Part shown: positions 1 through 10,485 of the stretch, one piece after another | How the letters are laid out: every line of letters begins with the position of its first letter | How positions within the stretch are numbered: position 1 is the stretch's first letter | NCBI GenBank assembly: GCA_029204225.1 | Contig: MU835278.1 | Coordinates: 1 to 40,397 of the forward strand | Direction: 5' to 3' | From: Diphasiastrum complanatum | Lineage: Eukaryota; Streptophyta; Lycopodiopsida; Lycopodiales; Lycopodiaceae | DNA length: 40,397 nucleotides | The notes under the pieces: generated by a model | The model's input: the letters and a program-made list of their open reading frames with translations, nothing else | What the model was told of the DNA's origin: nothing | The model's database searches: none | Position numbers and translations under genes: made by a program

Positions 1-119
1 TAGACCAAGCTGAGTGACCCAATGAAACCCTTTTAAAAGCAGCCTGACGGAAGGGAAGCAATGGTGCCGTGAATAAGACTGCCAAGTAGGTATAAGAAGT
101 GACAATCTCAACCTCTCGT

Positions 120-840
120 CCAGCTATAGAAAGTGATAGTTGCGAAGACTGTGACGATTAGTGTTGAAAATCAAGACCTTAGTTTCCCTAGGTTGACAGA
201 CAGGCCCCATAAGGTACAAAAATGATGTAAGACATGTAAGTGACGCTGCAGACCAGTCGGGGAAGAAGAAAGAAGAACAATGTCATCAGCATAAAGAAAG
301 ATAGGAATAATCAAGTGAGCAAGTGGACAACCTTCCCCACCTTCTTCTCGGATAAGGCGCTCCAAATCATCTACATATAGGGCAAAATAGAGTAGTGGAC
401 AAGGGACAACCTTGCTAGAACCCTCTCATACAAGGTAATAATCGCTGCAAGCATAGAGTCAAGAATATGAAGCTGTCGTAACCTGCGGAGAAGAAGATCT
501 CGGGGAACTGAATCAAAAGCTTTCTGCAGGTCGACGAAGCAAGCAAAAACTCTGCGGCTCGCATGTTTGGCTTCCTCAACAATGTTGCGCAAGGTGAGCA
601 CATGATCAAGGGTGCAGTAACCGCGGCGAAAGCCCGCCTGTCCCGTAGCATAGAGTCCACGGCGCCAAAGACTTTAGTGACAGTGTGGCTGATCATGATG
701 GTCCGGTAGTTTTCAACTTGCATTGCATCACCTTTTTTCAAAATGGGGCGAAGGAGGTTGGTTTCCCAGGACGTAGGAAGACCATTAGTAACAGAGTGAT
801 TGAAGCAATGTGCGAGAAGATGGGAAGCAAGTTGGGCCAC
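120..840 (-). pseudogene. LINE reverse transcriptase, frameshifted
   Basis: Reverse transcriptase of the LINE, spread over at least three minus-strand frames. In order: a segment reading RPILKKGDAMQVENYRTIMI (about 750-690), the motif QAGFRRGYCTLDHVLTLR (about 645-590), motif A FVDLQKAFDSVPRDLL (about 545-500), a degraded CPLLYFALYVDDLE segment (about 400-360), and motif C FLYADDIVLLSSS (about 305-265) with the catalytic YADD intact. A KTKVLIF-like segment follows near 175-155. The order and motifs are those of L1-type RT. Frame changes between motifs show it is not translatable as one protein. Confidence 0.85.
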
Positions 841-1745
841 GATTTTGATGAGTTCAGCAGAAAGGAATTGACATCAGAGAACGATGGTTGTGGAGCTGAC
901 AAATAACATCTTCAACGATATGGGAATTGAAAAGGTCACAATAAAGTGGGCGGGAGACAAAAGGAGTGGGGGTGTTGGCTGGTATAGAGGTGGGTCGCAT
1001 GATGATCAATCCAGGACTGGAGAGGGATGGGAGGAATGGTGTGAGTTAGGAAGAAAAGCCCTCCAAAAGGCGACGGAGGAGGTTGAGTGTAAGTTGTGAA
1101 GTAGTCGGGCTGAGCGGGTCGTATTGTATATAGCTTTCTTACAGTGTAGAAATGTGCGATACTGTTTTTCAACCAGGGAAGAGAGCAAGTGAAACGGATC
1201 GAACGTACTTGAGATAGGTTTGGAAGGAAGAGCAAGATTTGTCATACTATTTATTATGTGTCCTGCAATGAGCAAAGTTGCGCGGCGGGGGGGGAGGGGA
1301 GACAATTGCAGTAGCAGTGGTGAGAGAGGTGGTGAGAAAGGAGGCTTGGTTCGAGAGATTCGAGGAAAAGGGGTTGTGGGCAAGTGCACATGAGACACAG
1401 TCAATGTAGTCCTGGCGTTTATGAGGAGGTATATGTGAAAAAGGAGGTTGGGGTTCGGAATGGAGGGACAAGAAGGTGGGTGAAGGGGAGGGTCAAAGGA
1501 AAGGTACAACATAGACGTGGTCAGAAAGACTGCGGGAGGAAGTCGTGTACGATTGCCAAGACAGGGGAAGCAGAGCAGGTTATGCAATAAAATAATCGAC
1601 AACACTGTGCCTTGCCGCCAAAAGGATGGCCATGTATACCTAGAGGAAGACGGCCACTGAGGAAGACCGTTGAGGGAGTGAGCCCATGTGCCTATGCCAG
1701 CAGTAAAAGCTGCTCCCATGTGTGGTGACACTGGCTGCTAATTCC

Positions 1746-1991
1746 TCAGACGAGCGTGCATAAGACATCCAAGGGTCGAAGGCAAAGCACATCCTCATAA
1801 AAGTGAGTTTGGCTGGTACTTGTGCGAGCATTAAAGTCTCCGGCAAGCAAGATGTAACCACATATGGAAAGGCGAGCAATATCATGGGCAAGGGTCTGAA
1901 ATGGATATCCTCCCAAATCCGGTAAACACCGAAGTATGAGGAGCAAAGTAGCAAACTGCGCCATACAAATAAGTGGTCCATCTTGGTCCAT
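1746..1991 (-). pseudogene. LINE endonuclease fragment
   Basis: An open minus-strand frame carries the motif LLAGDFNARTS near 1850-1810, the GDFN signature of APE-like endonucleases encoded by LINEs, which nick the target DNA. The frame opens in the middle of the domain, so the N-terminal catalytic residues are missing. Downstream, towards 860, the linker between endonuclease and RT is broken into overlapping frames and nothing certain can be read there. Confidence 0.75.
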
Positions 1992-2005
1992 CTATTCACA
2001 ACTTA

Positions 2006-2732
2006 AAGATTGAATCTAACTTTGCTTGTGTTTTTGTGGGTCTAGTAATAAAATCCATAGAGATGCTCTCACATCTACCATGGGGTATCTCACGTGATGT
2101 AGCCAACCTAGATGGCTTACTTGCTTAGCCTTTTTGCTTGACACGGGATGCAACACTATGTATACTCTCAGCTCCAGACCAGCGTTCTGTCCCATAAAGT
2201 GAGGCCGTCACCTCAGGTATTCCGTTACAAGCCGTTATGGGTAGTAACACTGTTAGAGGTAAAAAATTCAAAATTGAGGTGTTGTAGACCTCAATATTAA
2301 GTCTAATAGAGTTAATTTTTCACTATGAGCTGGTGGAGTAGATCCTACTTTAACTTCAAGATCATATGAATGTAGGTTTCAAGTGGTTAACTAATCAGAC
2401 TTTCATGACTCATGTCAAATTTCGAGCGGAAATTTTTTTGCTTCAGTTATCTCACTGTAAGTGGGCCCATAACAAATGCTTTCTATTGTGGTGAAACTAG
2501 GCATTTCAATATGCTTTTGTGGTAGAGAATTTTTTGCATCCAAGATTATCAGCAAAGATGCTTCAACTTTAAAAGGCCCTCATGAAATTCAGCATATTTT
2601 TGTATTGCCAATAACAGCCAGGATTTCAGCCATTGCTTGAATATTGAATGCTTCTTCATGCTGGTAATTGAAAGCAACAATATGTGTGCGAGTGCCTTTC
2701 ACCTGATTGATCAATGTTCATGTCATGTGCAG
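2006..2732. other. Noncoding, probable intron sequence
   Basis: AT-rich DNA between the LINE and the first recognised BPI/LBP exon. No coding, RNA or repeat signature was recognised. It ends in the splice acceptor TGTCATGTGCAG, so at least its right part is probably intron. Confidence 0.5.
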
Positions 2733-2921
2733 GCTGGAATTCTGCAGTGGCTGGTGGACAGCTTGCCCAAACAAACTCTTCTAAATACAGCTAGTTGGAA
2801 GTACGTGATTCCGCAACTTTATAAGAAGTATCCTAATATGGACATGATGCTTAACTTCTCTGTTTCGACAACCCCAGATATTTCAATTGCGCGAAATGGC
2901 ATCCATGCAACTGCTGCACTG
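2733..2921 (+). CDS. BPI/LBP-family protein, internal exon
   Basis: A 189-bp (63-codon) exon between an acceptor (TGTCATGTGCAG, AG at 2731-2732) and a donor (GTATGT at 2922). It reads AGILQWLVDSLPKQTLLNTA, then SWKYVIPQLYKKYPNMDMML, then NFSVSTTPDISI. The LLNTASW...IPQLYKKYPN block is characteristic of the C-terminal half of plant BPI/LBP-like proteins (the Arabidopsis LBR family, homologues of animal LPS-binding protein and BPI), which are secreted or extracellular lipid/LPS-binding proteins implicated in responses to bacterial LPS. Both edges fall in phase 0, as do those of the other two exons. The reading frame is intact. Upstream exons lie outside the window or are not recognisable. The next exon, encoding a short hydrophobic strand, was not located. 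Confidence 0.85.
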
Positions 2922-3301
2922 GTATGTTCTAAATCATCTAGTCTTTATGTTCTTAAAAGTGTTCCTTCGTCTGAATGGGTGATGTAGACACTATACGATT
3001 AAATATTCCAGAGAGTCTGAAAATCTACCAGAATCAGGATTACCTTTATATGCTTTTGGCTGTTTTAAACTGGTGGTGTCATGGAGAATCTTTACTGTTA
3101 ACTTGAGAAGAACAACCAAAAGTTTACTAGAAAAATTCAACTTCTTCATAAAAGCTCCAAATTCCAATCTTCCTCCATCACTGTTCCTACAGCTCCATTG
3201 GTGCCTTGACAGCCCTGCTCCTACCACTCCTTCCTGTCCAGCACTCCCCCCTGCCTTGCCCCCTCTCTCCCTTGCTGCCCAGCGCTCCTCCTCCTTCCTT
3301 C

Positions 3302-3640
3302 CATCGCTGTCCCTGCCTTCCGACCTGTCACGTTCATCCGATATTTTTCCAGTTTGCAGCCATCTTCCACAATTAGTTCCCAGACTGTCCAACGCCCATC
3401 CTCATCCAAAACTTACCCAATTCCGACATCATTTGCTATTCCAAACCGCCAAAATTCTTCAACCTGTACATCGCTGCCCCAGCACTCCCGACTTGTCACT
3501 TTTGCCTATTTTTTTTCTCCGTTTCCAGCCATCTTTTACAGCTTATCAAAAGGCTGTCCAGCGCCCATTCTCCACCACATTTCACGGAATTCCGACTCCA
3601 TTTGATCTTTCAAATTGACATTTTTCCCCTGGCTGTCCAA
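3302..3640 (+). repeat. ~167-bp tandem repeat in the gypsy A leader
   Basis: Two diverged tandem units, the first starting at CATCGCTGTCC (3302) and the second at CATCGCTGCCCC (3469). Both contain a CTTCCGACCTGTCAC-like segment, a CCAGCCATCTT segment and TGTCCA(A/G)CGCCCAT. They lie just before gag and match the leader of the minus-strand copy at about 22130-22500. Confidence 0.7.
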
Positions 3641-3790
3641 CTCATTTTCACAGCCTTCATTTCCCACTTTTTCAATTGTTAATTGCTGCCCTTTCTTAGT
3701 TGTGATAATATTGGTTGTAATAGGCTAATTTGGGGTGATGACAAGAGAGTCCTCTCCCTCAAGTTTTCGTCTATTCCTTCCACTATCATT

Positions 3791-4770
3791 ATGGCACATT
3801 CACCTACCCCGAGTGAGACTACTCAGGAAACCTTATCCGATCAGTTTCGTCGCATGGATGAGACCCTTTCTAGCCTCGTTCTTCGCTTCGATACAGTTAT
3901 GACCGGCTTTCCTACTATGCAGTCACATATTGATTCTTTACAGCCTCATGGTCCTGGAAAAGCTCCTGTCTTTCCTTCATTTGGGACGCCCCCTCCATTT
4001 GGATTTCCATCTTCTTTTGCTAGTCAGCCTGGGGATGGACCGTTCATTCCACCTAACCCACCTCCTAGTTTCTTTCCACGTCCCCCAGTTCCTGAGCCAC
4101 ACTTTGGTTGCTACCTATTCTGGTTCCTCTGACGGGAACTTATTAGAGAATTGGTTTGCTAAGCTTGACACATATTTTCAGATCTACCCTAAGACTGATC
4201 CTCAGAAGATCCAGTTGGCTGCTTTACACTTAGATGGACGCGCCGCCATGTGATGGCAAGTTTATCGAGCTGATCCTGATTGGGAAGGGCTCCATATATG
4301 GCATACCTTTCGACGTGACCTCCGTCATGCTATGATTGATTCTCAATGGCTCGACTGCCAATGTGATACATTCCGTAGTCTCACTCAGACCAGTGACCTT
4401 GCTTTTTATACAGATCAGTTTATGGAGCTTTCTTATCTTTTCACAGATCTACCGCCCACTGAGCTTATTTCTCGTTATATTGCTGGGCTTCGTGGTGCCT
4501 TACGTTACGATGTTTCTTCCTTCCATCCCCCCACACTTTTTGAGGCAATGTCTCTTGCCAGTACTTTACAGCAGAAGTACTCTGACATCCTTCCTTCCCG
4601 CTTCTCCCGACCCCGTCCTTCTACTTCATCTTTTCCCACTATGTCCACCCCTACACCTGCTCCTTCAGTTTCAGTTCCTTGCATTGTGGACCCTCGACCT
4701 GCTTTTGTCCGACGTTACACGTCTGCAGAGTTCGCTGACCTTCAGGATCCTATATCAAATAGTTTGAGCG
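3791..4770 (+). pseudogene. gypsy A gag (capsid) copy 1, frameshift and stop
   Basis: Starts at ATG 3791 (MAHSPTPSETTQETLSDQFR). After a Pro-rich stretch there is a frameshift near 4105, then ATYSGSSDGNLLENWFAKLD, the typical Ty3 gag start of the capsid-like retrotransposon gag domain, followed by QIQLAALHLDGRAA-like sequence, and later FYTDQFMELSYLFTDLP and ELISRYIAGLRGALRYDV. An in-frame TGA at 4251 replaces the Trp of the usual WW pair; copy 2 still reads ATWWRVY there. The domain ends with FVRRYTSAEFADLQ (about 4705-4745), the usual lead-in to a CCHC zinc knuckle, but no zinc knuckle follows. Gag would form the virus-like particle in the cytoplasm; this copy cannot. Confidence 0.8.
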
Positions 4771-5141
4771 AGTTGCCTGATTCACTTGAGATAGTTATTG
4801 ATCTACCTGAGCTCGTCATTGTATCCCATAGTGATTCAAAGTCACATATACAGGTTCCTAGTGATGCTGATTCACATATACAGGTTGCGGCTGATATGGT
4901 CCTTGATACTGACATAGCATGCTATGATCCTATTGATGATGTTGTTCCATGCTTTGATATTGTTGTTGAGTACTTTGATGCTACTCGTGTTCCTGAGCGC
5001 TATGCTATAGATGTTGTCGCCTATGCTCCTTATTTCGATATTATTCATGGGTCTACGGTTTCAGATGCTTTGGCTACTCCAGTAGATCTCCATATGGCAT
5101 ACGGTATACATTTCATGATGGTCCTATTGTATACTCGCTAG
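4745..5141 (+). other. Acidic spacer where the Gag zinc knuckle should be
   Basis: Open frame continuing from gag, rich in Asp, Glu, Ile, Val and Ser (for example SLEIVIDLPELVIV and ACYDPIDDVVPCFDIVVEY), with two copies of a SHIQV motif near 4835 and 4875. It contains no Cys-X2-Cys-X4-His-X4-Cys. The related copy 2 has the same acidic sequence at about 16990-16690, so it is a family feature, not local decay. Function unknown. Confidence 0.6.
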
Positions 5142-5230
5142 CTGATTTTGTTGATACCCGTCTAGATGAGTATGCGGTTCTTCTAGATGCATATTTAGGC
5201 CAGAACTTATCAGTTGATGCTTATGTTATT

Positions 5231-5557
5231 ATGCCTACGTATGTTGTTCCATTTGTGGATCATATTATTCTAGATGCGGGGCGAGAGTATATTGCTTTAG
5301 TGGATACAGGCAGTACATATTCATTTATTAGCAGTTACATTTCCACCAGGATTCGTGCTACACCTGTTCCTGCTTCCCAGCCTCTCAGTTTTGAGGTTGC
5401 TCGTTCCCATTCTTTTCCCAGTTCTCAGATGATTCAGGGCTTGGATTATCGCATTGGTGATTTTTTTGGTCAGGCATATTTCTACATCATTTCTCTGAAG
5501 CACTATGACATTATTTTTGGTGCAGCCTGGTTCTCTTCACTTGTACTATTGCTGTAG
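5231..5557 (+). pseudogene. gypsy A aspartic protease
   Basis: Frame reading YIALVDTGSTYSFISSYIST, with the DTG catalytic triad of retropepsins, followed by a second motif region ending in SLKHYDIIFGAAWFSSL, the counterpart of the LKHYDIILGMDWL segment of Ty3 proteases. The expected GMDW is changed to GAAW. Length fits one protease domain. It is in a different frame from gag, and the following segment (VTGKQFMRTLPKAQ, about 5641 on) is shifted again. Copy 2 lacks this domain through an internal deletion. Confidence 0.8.
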
Positions 5558-6100
5558 ATCTCTCTCAGCAGACACTTTCCTTTACTCATGCTGGTCAGCA
5601 TCATTCACTTGCTGGTATTGATTCCCAGGGTGACTATCAGTTGGTTACCGGGAAGCAGTTTATGCGTACCCTGCCAAAGGCTCAGGATGCAGCTCTTCTT
5701 TCCATTCAAAGTACATTAGTTGTTGCTTCACTTTCACCATTCGTGGTTCCTCTTCCTCAGGTTGATGCCCCTTCGGATTTACAGGTTGTTGCTGTGTGCC
5801 TTGTGCTATATGCCTTGATTCACAGATATTGTATTCAGTGGTCATTCCTGGTTTCATTGATATTCAGGCCGTATACCTTGGTGGTATTTCTACTATTGCT
5901 TTTGCACATACCTCAAATAGCCCTCCTGGTTCGGTGGTTGGTGCAGTATCTTCTCCATTGGTCTCTATATCTCCATCTCTTGAGTCCGTTATGGCTGATG
6001 TTCCTGCTGATTTGTATGGGGTTCTTCACGGGTCCATGTTTGATGGTTCCCTCTCTATTGGTGATCAGGTTGTATCTTCTTTTGCTTTCTCCATGGATCT

Positions 6101-7615
6101 TTGCTTGAGGTTTGTGAACCGCCTCATGATATTTCTATGGTTCCTTACATGATTCATGCGCCTTTGGCCCTTACCGTTACACATTTTCCATCCAAGGATA
6201 TTTGCGAGATGGTCACTATTACTTATCTCGGGTATTTATATGTTGGGATCTTTCTAGATGAGTATACGGGCATCCTTCAGTCTCTTTGTATTTGTATAGG
6301 TTTGCTGCAGTCCATGCCGATGCTATGGATATATGGCATTCCTGGTTATTACGTATAGCTTGGTTTCCATTTGCATGTTGATTGGTGCTGGTTTTTCCAT
6401 ATTATTGATCGCCTATGGTGCGGATATCTCTACGATTATGCATGTGGCTCTCTATTTGTTCCTTGGATTGTTGCTCATTGTCAGGCTTGGCATATTTTGA
6501 TGGCTTGGGTTATTGCCTCCGTTCCAGTTACTGTTTCTCCAGGTGATCATCAGATTCCCCGCCATTTCAGGTTGCTCCATCTCGCTTGGTCTCCGATGCC
6601 GAGTTGCCACTTTGTTTTGGTTTTCCGAGACCATCAGAGTACCTTGAGAGAGTTCCTTCTCCTCTCTTGGATAGTTTTTGGGGATGTTGCCGCCATATAC
6701 TTCAGTATTGCTCATATGTGCTTTGATACTCATTCCCAGCTACACGTGGATATTGATCCGATGCTTGCTACTGATGTTGGGGATCCTGGTCCTCGTTCCA
6801 ATGCATTTCTTCTATTCCTCACTTGTGCGCCTGGTGTGTACTTTGGGATTACACTTGCGGCCAGTTCCGATGGGTCATTCGATTCTCCATCCGTTTTTGG
6901 TGTATCCTATGATGGATTGGTATGTCCATATGAGGTCTTTTTGGATGAGTTTTTTGGCTACAGTTTTTCAGTTGAGGCCTCTACTATTTCTAGATTTGTT
7001 GCTATTGTTTTTATGCATCATGTTTTTTTAGATGATGCATTGATTTCTTGGACCTTCTAGAGCTTTTGGCATGCTGCTCTTCTCGTGATAGGGACCTTGA
7101 AGGTACTGTGTGCCATTGCTACTTCTCATTCATGGGCCTTATGGATACCTTGGGCTTTTGACCATGCTGGTGCACATTTCTCCATTTTAGCTATCCTTTG
7201 TCAGGATGATCTCTTTATGATCCATGTTTCTTGGCATATCACTTGCTTTTCCATGCTACTACAGTGTGCCTGTCATCCTGCTTATGTTCCTACTCCTTGG
7301 TGCTGGTCTTCTGATGCTGCTATCTTTTCTTGGGGCACCTATATCACTAAGTTTGCACATATGGTTGATGGTTATGTGTATGATGCGGCTATTCACGATG
7401 AGTGTCCATCTCTTTTCCAGTTTCCTTATTGGCTTCCCGTTGCTGATGCAGTTCTACCTTCTCGGGCTTTTTGGATACCTTGGTATGATGTCCCTATCTT
7501 TTGCGCTGATCCTCTACTATCTTGGGCATTACGGATACCTTGGCATTCCTGGTTGCTGCTTGATCTTCTTCTGGTTCCTTGGCATTCATGGTTGTTCCAT
7601 ATTGCTTGGTTTCAG
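6101..7615 (+). pseudogene. Unrecognised Trp/His/Cys-rich frame in gypsy A (copy 1)
   Basis: One reading frame stays open from about 6101 to 7615 apart from a local frame wobble with a stop near 6356 and a TAG at 7058. Copy 2 is open at both places and has TGG (Trp) instead of the TAG, so the stops look secondary. The protein is unusually rich in Trp, His, Cys and Phe and repeats short motifs such as WALWIPWAF, AFWIPWYDVP, WALRIPWHSWLLLD and VPWHSWLFHIAWF. It stands where RT and RNase H belong but shows none of their motifs. I do not recognise a family. It may be a captured or divergent domain, or a frame kept open by a repetitive base composition (recurring GGCATTCCTGGTT-like DNA). Confidence 0.5.
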
Positions 7616-7909
7616 ATGACGCGGCCGAGATGTTCTCTTCGTCGCCATGATGTTGATCCTGAGCTGTTCCCTTTCTTACCAGTTGCCATTCACCAGATTC
7701 GCCTTCACCATAGTCAATGATGTCGGCAGATTCGGTTTTTGGTCCAGTTAGATGGTCGTCCTGTTGAGGAGGCCACATGGGAGCCTATTGATGTCTTTGA
7801 TCATACACCATCACTTGCGGATCAGGATCGTGCTCCTCCTGCACTTGTTGATTCCTCTACATCAGATGTTGCTCTAGTTGTTGATGCACCAGGGCTTGCT
7901 GCTGTTTGA
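7616..7909 (+). pseudogene. gypsy A chromodomain-like C-terminus, copy 1
   Basis: After a join that lacks the integrase C-terminal half, the frame reads PELFPFLPVAIHQIRLHHSQ, a stop, then CRQIRFLVQLDGRPVEEATWEPIDVF and ends at TGA 7907-7909. FLVQLDGRPVEEATWEP corresponds to the chromodomain signature (VKWxG...ATWEP) at the end of chromovirus integrases, which directs insertion through histone marks. Copy 2 reads FFVQWDGRPIEEATWEP, without the stop. Confidence 0.75.
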
Positions 7910-7948
7910 TCCAGTTTCTTTTCGGCAGCTGGGTTTTTTTTTTTGTGC

Positions 7949-7955
7949 CGGGGAG
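7949..7955 (+). other. Polypurine tract of gypsy A copy 1
   Basis: A purine run (CGGGGAG region) lies immediately before the 3' LTR start AGTTATGG. It would serve as plus-strand primer in reverse transcription. Copy 2 has AGGGAG at the same place. Confidence 0.6.
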
Positions 7956-8398
7956 AGTTATGGACTTGGCTCATTACATTTCCCGCATCCATTTACATTT
8001 ACTTTACTTTATGCATAAGCAGGCCTTGGGCCCTTTTTTATTCATTAGTGGCACTTAGACTATATGGTTGGCCTTTGGCCTTATTATTCATTATTAGGCC
8101 ATTTGGACATATTACTGGAGAGTGGGGGCCTTCTTGGAGGGCGCGCTATTTTCCCTCCCAGTTGGGCCCTAGCCACCGGAAGCTTCCTTTTAGGGCTTCC
8201 TATTGGCTATAAGTAGGGAAACTGTGTCATTTGTTATTCAGCTGATGATATTGATCTCGCTCTCTAGTCTCCTTAATCTCTCTCTTTCCTGCTTTCTAGG
8301 GTTAAGTCTTGCTTATGTGCTGCTTTCATAGCTTAAGTCTTGCTTATGTGATGCTTTCATAGCTTAGCTCTAGATCAGATGTGGCTCTATTCGTAACT
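7956..8398 (+). repeat. gypsy A 3' LTR, copy 1 (443 bp)
   Basis: Starts AGTTATGGACTTGGC and ends CTATTCGTAACT. The same 443-bp length is found in both LTRs of the minus-strand copy. Inside is a CTATAAGTAGG segment (about 8207-8217) that may be the TATA region, and two copies of a GCTTAAGTCTTGCTTATGTG-like unit near the end. The termini are AG...CT with a 7-bp inverted repeat (one base changed in this copy), not the usual TG...CA. Confidence 0.8.
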
Positions 8399-10359
8399 AA
8401 CATAGAGAGCAATGTTTTTTAAAGTTGTGGAGTGTGAGAAACACCAACATAGTCCATACTTCTCTATGTCTGGCCATGCATTTTTTATTACATTTGGTAG
8501 GCCTCGGAACGGTATTTCACGTGGTTCTCAATTTGGGCCCTAATATGTTAATTTTCGTAGTTCCCTCCAACCAATTGAAGGGCAGAAACTTTTGCTTAGT
8601 ACAAACAGCCACTAAGGCTATTCATTACTTAGTCATGAGTTTGGAGTCTTGAGCTCTTTGTAGGGGATCTTTGTATTAAAGATCTTTGTTATAGATCTGC
8701 CTGAGTTATTAACAGCCATTGATATGATTAGGCTTCTTTGTTGGAGAATGCTTGTGAGTGATTATTTTGCTGCTTTTATGAATGCTATGCTGTCTTTCAT
8801 GCTGAATCTGTAGATATGCTCTTATGTTGCATCAATCTTTGATAGTGCTTGCAACATGCTAGTACCAGAGATGATGAGCCGAATTATTTGATGAGCAAGA
8901 TAATGAAGATAAAGGCTTTTAAGATTTGTTATGTTAAGAGAGCTACTAGCAAAGTAGTAGATAAAGTCTTAACATGGCATGTGAAGGTTCTCTTCACAGA
9001 TATACTTACCGACCTTTACTGGTGTCTCAAAGAGCTTGGTGAGTTCAAAACTCATTAAGATCAAATTGGGCATTTAGTTCAGGCGCTAGATATGAGCTCA
9101 GTAGTTCGTGCTTAGGTTACATCCTTCTAGGGCTTTCAAAGGTGTGAGAAAGATATATGGTGATCTTCAATCCAAAATAGGTTATTATGCTCTAAAACCT
9201 AGATAGTATGGCATGTCATGGTAGATAAGGGTAACTATTATACCTTCAGCGCCAAATCCTGTGTGTTTTCCTTGATTTTGGTTGTCTTGGGCTCTTGGGA
9301 ATACACTGATCAGTATCGAGGTTTGGGTTGAATATATAGCCTTTGTGGAGACTTAACTCAAAAGGAGCATGATGCTTGAGAGCAGTTGGCTTGCCTCATC
9401 CATTGGGAATTTCTAAAGAGGTTTCAAAAGTGGTTCCATGAATTTTTCAAAGTCATAGTAAATACAGATGATTTGTTGACCAGTTATCATTCTCATGCAA
9501 GCAGTCTTTCAATATGCTTACATGAAACACTGGAATTTACATCCATCTGAGAGCTCTAACTTTTCGGTCACATCGTTGACTTTCTTCATAGTCTTCTTCA
9601 GTCGACATGTATGGGTGGCAGCTTGGTAAATCTACCAATCCACATTATCTTTGATCTAGAAGGGACTAGCCAAAAAACCATAACACCTTCTTTGGATTTC
9701 CTATGCATACAATTTTTACGTGCGTAACTTCCCGCTCTAGCTCTCCCGAGCTTAAAGCTCTGCATTGCTAGATGCCTTATGGGGAATGCCTCATGGAAGC
9801 TGGGCTTGCTGATTGGGTGACCACAATTGAGACAAAAGGATTCATTTCAATGGATACACCTTGTCTTTATATACAAACTCTACTAAAAGGGTGGGATACC
9901 TAGCCAGATCAATCTGGGTATGATTGACATCTGCTCACAGCATATGCTTCAAAATTTGGTCACTCTTATTCATTTGGCAGGGATCCAACATGTCAGAGGG
10001 CCCATATCTTTTGGAAGAATGCATATAGAGGAGCCTCTTCCCTTAACTTTTAAGGTTACTCCTGAAAGTATAACTAGATATTCTCTTCTCATTTCGGGCA
10101 GATGATGATCATAGAGAAATTGAGCTTGGAGAGAGAGAACTCGGACACAGTGCTCCTTTGTACCAGTGCCTACAAGGCAATTCAATGTTGATTTTGGAGA
10201 TTGATAATCAATTGACGGCTTACTGTTTATGTATAATTGTGTGTTCTGAACTCATGGCATACTTATTGTTGTTAATACACTCAATTTTGTTTCGACTGTG
10301 ATAGAAAATGTCAGCTATTGACTACACTTCTCATAGATGAATAAATGTTGTGAGTGCAG
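8399..10359. other. Unannotated intron DNA
   Basis: About 2 kb with only short, unconvincing open frames. No domain, RNA gene or terminal repeats recognised. It ends at the acceptor before the next BPI/LBP exon. Confidence 0.4.
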
Positions 10360-10485
10360 ACAATTTCAATGAATGCAATCGCTGCAATGAATGGGAATAA
10401 CATTACTGCTGAAGCAACACTTAAAGATCTTATACTGGAGCTGAAATGGAGTGAGATTGGTAGCTTTCCTGTCAAACTCGTCCAA
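10360..10485 (+). CDS. BPI/LBP-family protein, internal exon
   Basis: A 126-bp (42-codon) exon with acceptor TGAGTGCAG (AG at 10358-10359) and donor GTGAGT at 10486, phase 0 at both ends. It reads TISMNAIAAMNGNNITAEAT then LKDLILELKWSEIGSFPVKLVQ (split here for length). The pattern L.L.LKWS.IG.....L.Q is the conserved C-terminal barrel segment of plant BPI/LBP proteins and follows the 2733-2921 exon in the family order after a gap of roughly 15-20 residues. No stop or frameshift. The clean junctions and preserved frame argue that this part is a real host exon. Confidence 0.85.

Larger units (their letters stand above)
1..2005 (-). mobile_element. 5'-truncated LINE (non-LTR retrotransposon)
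   Basis: Minus-strand non-LTR retrotransposon. Read from high to low coordinates it gives the end of an APE-type endonuclease (about 1991-1746), a linker, then reverse transcriptase (about 840-120). That order, endonuclease before RT, is the plant L1-type arrangement. Only the C-terminal half of the endonuclease is present and homology stops near 2005, which fits the 5' truncation usual for LINE copies. The 3' end lies left of the window. Several frameshifts and stops make it inactive. It lies upstream of the first recognisable BPI/LBP exon and may sit in an upstream intron of that gene (inference). Confidence 0.85.
3170..8398 (+). mobile_element. Ty3/gypsy element 'gypsy A' copy 1, no 5' LTR, RT/RNase H absent
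   Basis: Plus-strand Ty3-like element in this order: leader, gag (3791 on), acidic spacer, aspartic protease (about 5231-5557), an unrecognised Trp-rich frame (about 6101-7615), chromodomain-like end (about 7660-7909), polypurine tract, and a 3' LTR (7956-8398). No reverse transcriptase, RNase H or integrase core motif was seen in any frame. A second copy on the minus strand (13423-23686) shares the leader, gag, Trp-rich frame, chromodomain and LTR. Copy 1 has lost the integrase C-terminal half that copy 2 keeps; copy 2 has lost the protease that copy 1 keeps. No 5' LTR was found upstream, so copy 1 is 5'-truncated. Confidence 0.8.
2922..10359 (+). other. Large TE-filled intron-like interval of the BPI/LBP gene
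   Basis: About 7.4 kb between two BPI/LBP exons, starting GTATGT and ending TGAGTGCAG. It contains gypsy A copy 1 (about 3170-8398). The 2922-3169 and 8399-10359 stretches show no recognisable coding or RNA. Family comparison suggests that a small exon of roughly 15-20 codons belongs somewhere inside; I did not find it, so this is either two introns with a cryptic exon or a gene that has lost an exon. Confidence 0.6.

Noticed and set aside
1006-1731. 241-residue minus-strand frame in the LINE
   Set aside because: Lies between endonuclease and RT and may include linker sequence, but no domain is visible and it overlaps other frames, so it is not listed as a gene.
3073-3618. Pro/Ser-rich 181-residue plus-strand frame
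   Set aside because: It covers the gypsy A leader and its 167-bp tandem repeat and is homologous to noncoding leader in copy 2.
6452-6733. Antisense frame in gypsy A also seen in copy 2 (15577-15786)
   Set aside because: Conserved only because the whole element is shared; the sense frame is longer and connects to integrase.
9970-10185. 71-residue minus-strand frame before the second BPI/LBP exon
   Set aside because: No recognisable domain, and no homologous copy in the window.
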